This document shows positions 9,937 through 18,002 of a stretch of 64,000 bases of DNA, piece after piece. The notes beneath the pieces are model-generated. The model had not been told where the DNA came from. It did not search any database and saw nothing but the letters and a program-made list of their open reading frames with translations. This DNA is from Ww85 sp963745765 (GTDB lineage: Bacteria > Desulfobacterota > Desulfobulbia > Desulfobulbales > Desulfocapsaceae). A program made the translations under genes and the position numbers. The stretch covers positions 96,289 to 160,288 of the forward strand of contig CAVUYQ010000031.1 in assembly GCA_963745765.1 (NCBI GenBank), in the 5' to 3' direction. Positions within the stretch are counted from its first letter, which is position 1. Every line of letters starts with the position of its first letter.

Positions 9937-10038
9937 TTACGGCCTGTTCGACAGGAAGCGATTGCCTGGCCGCAGGGGCGGATACCGCCTGAAAAGACCT
10001 GGCTGGTGGCTGTATCCCCTTAACTGCTCAATGATTTT

Positions 10039-10799
10039 ATGCGCCTGGCAGTCATAACGGACATACACGGAAACTTTCGGGCATTCCAGGCGGTTCTTTC
10101 TGATATTGCCAAACAGAATATTGCGCGTATCGTAAGCCTTGGAGACAATATCGGCTATGGTCCCGAACCAGACGAGGTCGTCAGCACCCTTGCTAAACAT
10201 GGTGTCGCTTCGATACAGGGCAATCACGAACTGGCCCTGATAAGCCCCGCTTATTACAAACAACTCAACCCGCCAACAAGGCAGTCACTGGACCTGACCC
10301 GTGGGCTGCTCACCCAGACGAGCCTGGACTGGCTGGCCGAACTGGAGCCCACCCTGCAGCTGTCACCCGGTTCTGCTGAGCACCGGGCCAAACGTGTCGT
10401 TTCGTGCACGGCTGCCCCCCTGACGCCACAGCCACCTATCTTCTCAACCCGAATGACGAGCGGCTGCGCCATATTTTTGCCAGCTATCCGGAAGCCATCT
10501 GCTTTGCCGGACACACCCACACCCTGGATATGTACATCAATCACCCCGATGATACGGTTGAGCACCATTCGCTGACAATAGGCAGAAGAAACCTCGACCC
10601 AAGCAGGCGCTACCTCATTATTCCAGGCAGTGTCGGACAGCCGCGGGATCGTATCAGCAACCGGGCCAAGTATGCAATATGGGATCAGGATAAGAACACC
10701 CTTGAAATACGCGCCGTCCCCTACGACGTCTCGACAACCGTCAGGCTTATTAATGAGCGGGGCTTTCCGGCCTCAAATGGTCTCAGACTTCAATGGTAA
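10039..10799 (+). CDS. Metallophosphoesterase (YfcE/calcineurin-like), frameshifted
   Basis: The N-terminal part has the metal-binding motifs DIHGNF, GDNIGYGPEPDE and GNHE; the C-terminal part, in another frame, has HGCPPD and GHTHTLDMYI. The two join if one T is restored in the short T run at 10400-10402 (giving VVFVHG), so a single-base deletion breaks the gene. The intact protein would be about 253 residues, a two-metal phosphoesterase. Its last codons overlap the kinase start by 7 bases, so phosphatase and kinase are probably co-translated. Confidence 0.82.
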
Positions 10800-12118
10800 C
10801 AAAAAAACAGCACATCGGCAGATACCAGATCATCAGACGTCTTGGTAAAGGCGGCATGGGGATCGTCTACAAGGGGCTGGCACCGGTCATTGACAAGGTG
10901 GTTGCCATCAAGCTGCTGAATCCTTCGGAAACAATGGAAATCACCATGGGAAATGCTCAACTCGAGGACATTTTCCTTACCGAGGCCCGGACCCTGGCCC
11001 GGCTCAATCATCAGAATCTGGCCTCCATCTGGGATTTTGATCGCGATGAAGAGGGCCGGCCATTCTTTATCATGGAATACTACTGCAACAATCTCGGGGC
11101 GATGATCGGCGAGAGTTTCGAGGTGGAAAAGCCATCCAGACCGATTCGCCCGGAAAAAGTTCTCCATTATGGACTCCAGGTTCTCGAGGGCCTCATCTAT
11201 CTGCATTACAACAATGTTATCCACCGTGACATCAAACCGCAGAACATCCTGGTCACCGACAGCGACCTGGTGAAGATCTGTGATTTCGGCATGGCGTTGG
11301 TCGATGGAATTTCCTTTTCGGGACCGGACAACATGCAGATCGGTTCCCCCTGCTACACCCCGCCTGAGCAGAAGAAAACACCCCACCAGGTTGACGGTCG
11401 GGCCGACTGCTACTCAACCGCCGTGCTGCTCTACCGCATGTTGACCGGCACCCTGCCCGGAATGCAGAGTTTTCCACTGTCGCTGGTTAATCCGGTCTAC
11501 GACTCCAGCTGGGATGAATTTTTCCGCGTCGGTCTCAATTGGGATCCGGCAAAACGCTTCCAGTCCGCCCGGGACATGAAACAGGCGTTGGCTAATCTCC
11601 ACGTCGGCCGACGGCAGGTTGAACCTCAGGCTAAAGAACGCCCGACCGGTGAGCGGGTATGCGTGCGGAGCATCCCCGAGAACCAATGCAGCTCAAAAGC
11701 ACCCGAACGCTTTGACCTGACAAAGCTGCAGCGGCCACAGCATTATATCAACAGTTATTTCGAAGAACTCGAAGAGATTGTTATAGACCACGCGACAGGG
11801 CTTGCCTGGCAGCAGGCGGCAAGTCCCTATCCTCTGCCCTGGCAGGACGCCTTCAGCTATATCGAGCAGCTCAACAAAAGGTGTCTGGGAGGTAAAGACA
11901 GTTGGCGGCTGCCGACGGTTAACGAACTGCTGTCGCTGCTTGATGAAGATCCGTTCCAGCCGATGGAATCAGTCTTCAGCACCGAGCATAAATGGTTCTG
12001 GAGCGCTGATCTGCACGGTAAAATAGAACGCTGGTATGTAAATCTTGACATGGGCTATACCGCGACCCAGGACATGGGCTGCCTGAACCATATACGGGCA
12101 GTCTGCAGCCTACCATAA
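10793..12118 (+). CDS. Serine/threonine protein kinase with C-terminal DUF1566 domain
   Basis: 441 residues. The N-terminal Hanks-type kinase has the glycine loop GKGGMGIVY, the VAIK lysine, the catalytic HRDIKPQN, the DFG motif and an APE-like PPEQ. From about residue 320 a DUF1566 domain begins (VIDHATGLAWQQA ... WRLPTVNELLSLLD ... WFWSAD), a fold found in extracellular and ligand-binding proteins. No transmembrane helix is evident between them, so this looks like a cytosolic kinase with a fused sensor or substrate-binding module. It overlaps a phosphoesterase gene. Its stop codon lies in the first bases of the next repeat. Confidence 0.92.
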   Translation: MVTKKQHIGRYQIIRRLGKGGMGIVYKGLAPVIDKVVAIKLLNPSETMEITMGNAQLEDIFLTEARTLARLNHQNLASIWDFDRDEEGRPFFIMEYYCNNLGAMIGESFEVEKPSRPIRPEKVLHYGLQVLEGLIYLHYNNVIHRDIKPQNILVTDSDLVKICDFGMALVDGISFSGPDNMQIGSPCYTPPEQKKTPHQVDGRADCYSTAVLLYRMLTGTLPGMQSFPLSLVNPVYDSSWDEFFRVGLNWDPAKRFQSARDMKQALANLHVGRRQVEPQAKERPTGERVCVRSIPENQCSSKAPERFDLTKLQRPQHYINSYFEELEEIVIDHATGLAWQQAASPYPLPWQDAFSYIEQLNKRCLGGKDSWRLPTVNELLSLLDEDPFQPMESVFSTEHKWFWSADLHGKIERWYVNLDMGYTATQDMGCLNHIRAVCSLP

Positions 12119-12252
12119 TTACGCATAATTACGGGGACAGTATACTTAATTAGACACTCCCCGTCCTTTGCCTGCGCAAGGATTGCTCTTCAATTGTTGG
12201 AGCGATTAACAATGAATTAAGTATACTGTCACCCGTAATTAATGCGTAATTA
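12116..12252. repeat. REPIN-like hairpin repeat, copy 2, filling the kinase-rfbC gap
   Basis: Bounded by TAATTACGC at 12116-12124 and its inverse at 12244-12252, with inner arms at 12127-12151 and 12215-12240 and a loop holding its own small stem (CCTTTGCCTGCGCAAGG). The terminal TAA on each strand is the stop codon of the flanking gene: the kinase on the plus strand and rfbC on the minus strand. The right arm has one extra C-side base compared with the left. Confidence 0.88.
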
Positions 12253-12795
12253 TTCATAGACTTCTGCATTCCGGAAGAGCGGTGCTTCGGCGTCTTTGGC
12301 GGAAAGCTCCACCGGCAGGTTTTGGGGCCAGGCGATGGCAAGATCCGGATCATTCCAGATGATCGCCCGTTCGTGTTCCGGCGCATAGAATTCGGTAGCC
12401 TTGTAGAGAAAGTCGGCACTGTCTGACAAAACCAGGAACCCGTGAGCAAAACCGGGCGGCACCCAGAACATCCGCCTGTTTTTCTCACTCAGCTGCGCAC
12501 CGGTCCATTGGCCGAAGGTTGCTGAAGACCGGCGCAGATCCACTGCCACATCAAAGACTTCGCCGAAAATGACCCGCACAAGCTTTCCCTGTGGCTGATT
12601 GATCTGGTAATGCAGTCCCCTGAGAACGCCGCGACGACTGCGGGAGTGATTATCCTGGACAAAATCCGCATCAATGCCGGTTTTTTCAAACAGTGTCCTG
12701 CGGTTGTAACTCTCCATAAAAAATCCCCGCTCATCGCCGAAGAGTTGCGGCTCGATGATGAGGACATCAGGTATATCAGTCGTCAGCACGTTCAT
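12250..12795 (-). CDS. rfbC: dTDP-4-dehydrorhamnose 3,5-epimerase
   Basis: 181 residues, the usual RmlC length. It shows the conserved RGFFMESYN, the catalytic-site pattern QDNHSRSRRGVLRGLHYQ (with the active-site histidine) and FWVPPGFAHGFLVLSD of the cupin core. It converts dTDP-4-keto-6-deoxyglucose to the L-lyxo form in dTDP-L-rhamnose synthesis. It lies 15 bases downstream of rfbB on the same strand. rfbA and rfbD are not in this window. Confidence 0.95.
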   Translation of the reverse strand: MNVLTTDIPDVLIIEPQLFGDERGFFMESYNRRTLFEKTGIDADFVQDNHSRSRRGVLRGLHYQINQPQGKLVRVIFGEVFDVAVDLRRSSATFGQWTGAQLSEKNRRMFWVPPGFAHGFLVLSDSADFLYKATEFYAPEHERAIIWNDPDLAIAWPQNLPVELSAKDAEAPLFRNAEVYE

Positions 12796-12810
12796 GTAAT
12801 CCGCCCTTGT

Positions 12811-13860
12811 TTATTTCTGGTAGGAACCGTCGATAACCGCCTGCAGCCAGGGCTGGTTGGCAAGATACCAGTCAATAGTCCGGTCAATTCCCGTCTCAAA
12901 GGTCATCGACGGCTGCCAGCCGATCTCGTTTTTTATCCTGGCTGCATCGATGGCGTAGCGACGATCATGACCGAGACGATCCGTGACATAGGCAATGAGT
13001 GAGCTTCGCGGCTGTCCTCCGGCAAGTGGTCCGATTTTACGATCCAGGGTATCGCAGATGAGGGTGACAACATCGATATTGGTCTTTTCATTATTGCCGC
13101 CGATATTGTAACAGCTCCCGACCCGGCCCTTCAGCAGAACTTCAATGATCGCCTGGCAATGATCGGTCACATAGAGCCAGTCCCTGATGTTTTTCCCGTC
13201 TCCGTAGACCGGCAGCTCCCTGCCATTTAAGCTGTTGCTGAAAATGAGCGGAATGAGTTTCTCCGGAAACTGGTAGGGCCCATAATTATTTGAACAATTA
13301 GTGGTCAGTACCGGCAGGCCGTAGGTGTGAAAATAGGCGGATACCAGGTGATCAGATGAGGCCTTTGAAGCCGAGTAGGGAGAGCGGGGGTCATAGGGAG
13401 TTGTTTCGCTGAAATAGCCGCTTTCGCCAAGTGAGCCGTAAACCTCATCGGTGGAAACATGGAGGAAGAGCGGATCTTTCACCGCTGAGACATCACCGAG
13501 CCAGGCCTTCCGCGCCGCTTCAAGCAGAGTGAACGTTCCGCTGATATTGGTCCTGATAAATTCACCGGGTCCGACGATGGAACGGTCCACGTGCGACTCC
13601 GCTGCAAAATGCACGACAATGTTGATCTTTTCAGTGCTGAAAAGCGTCTCGAGCAGATCAGCATCACAGATATCGCCCCTGACAAACCGGTAGCTGCCGC
13701 CCTCTTCAATCCCTTTCAGATTCTGAGGATTTCCGGCATAGGTCAACTTGTCGAGGTTGATAATGCGCCAGTCGGGATATACCGTATGGACCAGGTGAAT
13801 AAAATTGCTGCCGATGAAGCCGCAGCCGCCAGTGACGAGCAGGTTTTTGTTTTTTTCCAT
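12811..13860 (-). CDS. rfbB: dTDP-glucose 4,6-dehydratase
   Basis: About 349 residues of the extended SDR family. It has the NAD-binding TGGCGFIGSNF at the N-terminus, HFAAESHVDRSI, the catalytic Thr-Asp-Glu as STDEVYG and YSASKASSD. The start at 13860 matches the family N-terminus; an ATG at 13884 would add eight residues. It makes dTDP-4-keto-6-deoxyglucose, substrate of the adjacent rfbC product, for rhamnose-containing surface polysaccharide. Divergent from prfC. Confidence 0.95.
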   Translation of the reverse strand: MEKNKNLLVTGGCGFIGSNFIHLVHTVYPDWRIINLDKLTYAGNPQNLKGIEEGGSYRFVRGDICDADLLETLFSTEKINIVVHFAAESHVDRSIVGPGEFIRTNISGTFTLLEAARKAWLGDVSAVKDPLFLHVSTDEVYGSLGESGYFSETTPYDPRSPYSASKASSDHLVSAYFHTYGLPVLTTNCSNNYGPYQFPEKLIPLIFSNSLNGRELPVYGDGKNIRDWLYVTDHCQAIIEVLLKGRVGSCYNIGGNNEKTNIDVVTLICDTLDRKIGPLAGGQPRSSLIAYVTDRLGHDRRYAIDAARIKNEIGWQPSMTFETGIDRTIDWYLANQPWLQAVIDGSYQK

Positions 13861-14100
13861 TATCTGTTCTGATTTCTGTTGCATTCCTGTATAAAGAGCA
13901 TATTCTTCAGCGCTTTTTCATCACATCTTTATACTATAATCCCGCACAAACGCCTAGGCTGCGGCGGTTGTCGTTGTTGTTTTATGCGCGATGCGTCTAA
14001 ATACTATACTATTTCAGATCATTACCGTTCATCGTGATGATATAATTGCCGCCATCTATACCCGGTATCCCGTTAATGAGCAAAGGATAATTCAGCTATC

Positions 14101-15688
14101 ATGAGCAGTACCATAGAAAAAGAGATTGCCAAAAGACGAACCTTCGGCATCATCAGCCACCCCGATGCCGGCAAGACAACACTCACCGAGAAGCTCCTGC
14201 TCTTCGGCGGCGCCATCAACCTGGCCGGCGCCGTCAAATCGCGCAAGGTGAACCGGCATGCAACCAGCGACTGGATGAGCATCGAACAGGAACGCGGTAT
14301 CTCGGTTACCACCTCGGTGATGAAATTCACCTATCGCGATTTTGAAATCAATCTGCTGGACACGCCGGGCCACCAGGATTTCTCGGAAGATACCTATCGG
14401 GTTCTGACCGCCGTTGATTCGGCCGTTATGGTCATCGACAGCGCCAAGGGCGTTGAGACACAGACTGAAAAGCTGATGGAAGTCTGCCGGATGCGCAACA
14501 CGCCGCTCATCACCTTCATCAATAAACTTGACCGGGAGGGGCTTACGCCGCTGGATCTGCTCGGTGAAATCGAAGACAAACTGCAGATCGAATGTTCGCC
14601 GCTCTCATGGCCGATCGGCATGGGCAAGCGATTCAAAGGGGTATACAATATATTCCGGCAGGAGCTTCGACTGTTCACCCCCGGCTCGGAATCACGCACC
14701 AAGGACGTCATCACCCTCACCTCGCTTGACGACCCGCGCCTGGATGAACTGCTCGGCAGACAGGCCGATGATCTCAGGGAAGATCTCGAACTGCTTGAAG
14801 GGGCTGCCAACCCGTTTCAGTATCAGCAGTACCTGTCTGCCATACAAACACCGGTATTTTTCGGAAGCGCCATCAACAATTTCGGCGTGCAGGAGATGCT
14901 GGACACCTTCGTTGAGATGGCCCCTCCGCCTTCCGCACGTCAGGCGGTAAGCCGATCCGTTGATCCTGCTGAAGAAGCCTTTTCCGGTTTTGTTTTCAAG
15001 ATCCAGGCCAACATGGACCCGGCCCACCGTGACCGGATTGCCTTTCTTCGCATCTGTTCAGGTAAATTCAAAAAGGGCATGAAGGTGCGTCACCACCGCA
15101 TTGACAAGGAGATCAATCTCTCCAAGGCGATCATTTTCATGGCCCAGGACCGGGAAAACGTCGAAGAGGCCTGGCCGGGAGATATCATCGGACTGCCAAA
15201 CCATGGCACAATCAAGATCGGCGATACCTTCAGCACTCAAGGAGCCGCTGAAATTTACCGGCATCCCGAACTTTGCGCCGGAACTGTTCAGACGGGTCCT
15301 GCTGAAAAACCCGCTCAAGATGAAACAGCTGCAGAAAGGGCTCGTCCAGCTTGCCGAGGAAGGCGCCATTCAGGTTTTTCGTCCATTGATCGGATCCGAT
15401 TATGTGATGGGAGCAGTCGGCGTACTTCAGTTCGAGGTGACCATGGCCCGGTTAAAAGCCGAATATGGGGTTGATGCCATATATGAACCGGTCAGATACA
15501 GTACTGCACGCTGGGTGAGTTGTGCCGACAAAAAGAAACTGGTGGAATTCCAGCGATCAAACCAGTCGGCACTGGCAACGGATGCTGAAGGGTTTCTAAC
15601 CTATCTGGCAGAAAGCGACTGGATGCTGAAATTTTTCATGGAAAAGTGGCCGGACATCGAGTTCAAAAAAACCAGGGAGAACGTCTAA
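14101..15688 (+). CDS. prfC: Peptide chain release factor 3 (frameshifted)
   Basis: Reads as RF3 from the ATG at 14101: G1 SHPDAGKTTLTEK, G2 region ERGISVTTSVMKF, G3 DTPGHQDF, G4 NKLDRE, then FTGIPNFAPELFRRV and the C-terminal domain in another frame. One extra G at 15241-15242 breaks the frame: removing it gives GDTFSTQEPLKFTGIP. The joined length is about 529 residues, as in E. coli. RF3 is a GTPase that recycles RF1/RF2. The intact C-terminal coding sequence suggests a recent mutation or a sequencing error. Confidence 0.92.
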
Positions 15689-15703
15689 CCCCTCCAAAAC
15701 AGA

Positions 15704-16165
15704 GCAGATGGCGGAGTTTACGAAGCCATATGCGGCTTTGGAAGGCGCATCCGAGGCGTGAGATTTTTTTATCAACGTAATCAGGCAGGACGATGAGGGC
15801 TGCAGGGTAAAAAGTCCGAAGCAGATGGCGGAGTTTTACGAAGCCATATGCGGTTTTCGAAGGCTCATCCGCGTCCGGATGATGGCTAAGTAAAAAACGA
15901 CAGATGCGAGGCGTGAGATTTTTTTATCAACGTAATCAGGCAGGACGATGAGGGCTGCAGGGTAAAAAGTCCGAAGCAGATGGCGGAGTTTTACGAAGCC
16001 ATCTGCGGTTTTCGAAGGCTCATCCGCGTCCGGATGATGGCTAAGTAAAAAACGACAGATGCGAGGCGTAAAATTTTTTTATTGTTTCGGCGTACATCAG
16101 TACGTCGTAATGATAAAAAAATTGAAACAACGAAGCAGGTGGCGAATTTTTACGACGCCATCAGG
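15704..16165. repeat. Tandem array of about 155-bp units
   Basis: Units start at 15704, 15821, 15976 and 16135, each opening with GCAGATGGCGGAGTTTTACG or a close variant. The second unit is 155 bp and the third about 159 bp. The first is short (117 bp) because it lacks the CATCCGCGTCCGGATGATGG segment, which is a palindrome, and the fourth is truncated at the DUF134 gene. There are no spacers of equal length, so this is not CRISPR. Function is unknown; it may act as a transcription end or be a relic of a mobile repeat. Confidence 0.8.
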
Positions 16166-16448
16166 ATTCTGAGTCGACAAAGACCAACGCCTGCCCCTCA
16201 GTCAGAGCCTGGGCGGTCTTTTTCCGTGCACCGGTGATTATCCGCTGCACGGTACCCCGCGAGACTCCCATCTTCAAGCCGGCCTCTTCCTGGGTCAGTC
16301 CCTCGAAATCACAGAGACGCAGTGCCTCCAGCTCGTCACGATGGAGATCGACCTGTATGAGCTCGGAAAGCGGAGAGCCGGTTGGCTTAAAGGCTCTCCC
16401 GCAAAAGAAACTTTCACAATGCCTCAGTTTTTTTGGTCGTGGCGACAT
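16161..16448 (-). CDS. DUF134 family helix-turn-helix protein
   Basis: 95 residues. The segment ELEALRLCDFEGLTQEEAGLKMGVSRGTVQRII is a sigma-70 region 4-like helix-turn-helix, and RPKKLRHC at the start is typical of DUF134. Such proteins are commonly encoded beside NifX/NifB-type proteins, as here, and are assumed to be DNA-binding regulators of iron-sulfur or metal functions. It is about 100 bases downstream of the NifX-like gene on the same strand. Confidence 0.88.
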   Translation of the reverse strand: MSPRPKKLRHCESFFCGRAFKPTGSPLSELIQVDLHRDELEALRLCDFEGLTQEEAGLKMGVSRGTVQRIITGARKKTAQALTEGQALVFVDSES

Positions 16449-16548
16449 TTCAATCGTGAGATATCAGGATGCTGGTTGCCAGGTTATGGTAATTGGTCAG
16501 TTTGTTCTCTTGATTATATATCGAAATGTGATGTAAGAGGCAAAGGAA

Positions 16549-16935
16549 TCAATGATGACAGTTCCCGGATCCCTTGCAAGCCTGGTCAGGATTCATCACC
16601 GGCAGACCGCTGCCTGATAGTTTTTCAACGGCACTCTTTACATCCTTGATCTGTTTATTATCAGCGTAATACACGGTAATACCGGCCTCGCTGAAGCCCT
16701 GCATCGGCCGTGCACCCATTCCGGATACCACGATTGCATCCACCCCTGCGTCCTGCAGGACGGTAACGGGTCCAAGGCAACCGCCGGATCCGTGTGGAAC
16801 ATTTTGAACAATAGAAACACTCCCGGCCTGCTTATCTTCAAGCTCTACAACGGTGAAAACATCACAGTGGCCAAAATGTTCCGACCGGGCAGCATCTATG
16901 CCGCCTGGATTATTACTTGGTATTGCAACGCGCAT
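16549..16935 (-). CDS. Dinitrogenase iron-molybdenum cofactor family (NifX/NafY-like) protein
   Basis: Start at 16935 is set by AGGAGA 4 bases upstream; the longer frame to 17025 has no support. The 128-residue protein shows the family pattern MRVAIPSNNPGGIDA, SEHFGHCDVFTVVE and VSGMGARPMQGFSEAGI and ends in a His/Cys-rich tail (ACKGSGNCHH). Small free-standing members of this family bind Fe-S or FeMo-type clusters; outside nitrogen fixers the role is unclear. Likely co-transcribed with the DUF134 gene. Confidence 0.87.
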   Translation of the reverse strand: MRVAIPSNNPGGIDAARSEHFGHCDVFTVVELEDKQAGSVSIVQNVPHGSGGCLGPVTVLQDAGVDAIVVSGMGARPMQGFSEAGITVYYADNKQIKDVKSAVEKLSGSGLPVMNPDQACKGSGNCHH

Positions 16936-17048
16936 GATTCTCCTTTGAAAAAAAATAGTGGTACGAACAAAAAACATCCTGTTTTGTGCATATACTTCTA
17001 TAGTGTTCCGCCCATCCGGTGTCAAGTGTTTTGTCCGCTCACCGGGGT

Positions 17049-17202
17049 TAAGTAGTTTTCGTCCGGAAATGAGCGATTTTTACCTAAATCCAGGCGCTCG
17101 ATAAATTTAACCGCAGGCATCGTTGATATTCCGAGGATTAAATTTTGAGAGTAACGACGAGTTAGGAGAAAAGCGCTGTTTCAGGATGGAAACTAAGTAG
17201 TG
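17049..17202. repeat. Dispersed palindromic repeat family B, copy 1
   Basis: Imperfect outer arms (AAGTAGTTTTCGTCCGGAAA and, inverted, GATGGAAACTAAGTAG) enclose the core CCGCAGGCATCGTTGATATT then CCGAGGATTAAATTTTGAG. The core recurs near 33.1, 38.6, 42.0 and 50.6 kb. It looks like a MITE-type element without coding capacity. The rest of the 16936-17406 gap holds no recognisable gene. Confidence 0.75.
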
Positions 17203-17406
17203 TCCCCACAATAGGGGTAAAGCTGGATCGTCATCGGTAAAAGGAACAAGAAATAGACATGTCTTCTGTTATCAGGTACATTAAGGGGGCATCTCCATCA
17301 GGGCATTGCGGTCCTGATATTTATATATTGCTGACAACTAAACCAACCACAGCCGCTTCATGATGAAACCATTCTCGCGACGGCTCTGATATAATAGACG
17401 GACCCC

Positions 17407-17994
17407 ATGTCTGCAAGAAAGCTACTCTTCCTGCTCTTTATCGGCTTTTTCAGCCTGTATGGCGCAAGGGCCACCATCTCACTGGCAGCGGAATCCGCCG
17501 CTCCCAGTTTTACCGATATCATTGTCACCACCTCAGACACGCATTTGCTTCTCTTTGGTGAACTCCGCAACTCAATCACGCAAGATATGCTTGATGGTCT
17601 GCATAGCGGTATTCCCATCAAATTCTCTTTTTTTGTCGAGTTGAATAAGGATGTGCCAAACTGGTTGGACGAACAGCTCGTCTCGAAACGGTTCACTCAC
17701 ACCTTGACTTATGATACGCTAAAACAGAACTATATTGTCGAAACAGGAGAAAACAGTAAGAAGAAAAACACTACCGCATCGCTTGATGAAGCCAAAAAAC
17801 TGCTCAACGAGATTAATGGCCTGAAGATTGTGAAGTTGAGTAGACTTGAACCGGATAGAACCTACCGTTTGCGCATAAAAGCTGAACTTAACAAAAAAAC
17901 ACTGCCGCTGAGCCTGCACAATATTATTCCGTTTGTCTCCTGGTGGGATCTTGAAGACCGATTGGTATACCGTCGAGTTCATCTACTAACATAG
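17407..17994 (+). CDS. DUF4390 domain protein
   Basis: 195 residues with an N-terminal signal or anchor helix (LLFLLFIGFFSLYGA). The pattern IIVTTSDTHLLLFGEL ... IPIKFSFFVEL ... FVSWWDLEDRLVYRRVHLL is characteristic of DUF4390. This family is regularly found directly before an NtrY-like histidine kinase, which is the case here (8-base gap), so it probably belongs to the same signalling operon as a periplasmic accessory. Function is not known. Confidence 0.82.
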   Translation: MSARKLLFLLFIGFFSLYGARATISLAAESAAPSFTDIIVTTSDTHLLLFGELRNSITQDMLDGLHSGIPIKFSFFVELNKDVPNWLDEQLVSKRFTHTLTYDTLKQNYIVETGENSKKKNTTASLDEAKKLLNEINGLKIVKLSRLEPDRTYRLRIKAELNKKTLPLSLHNIIPFVSWWDLEDRLVYRRVHLLT

Positions 17995-18002
17995 CAGGGA
18001 AT

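Noticed and set aside
15704..16165. Possible CRISPR array
   Set aside because: Units are long (about 155 bp), variable in length, have no equal-sized unique spacers, and no cas gene is near.
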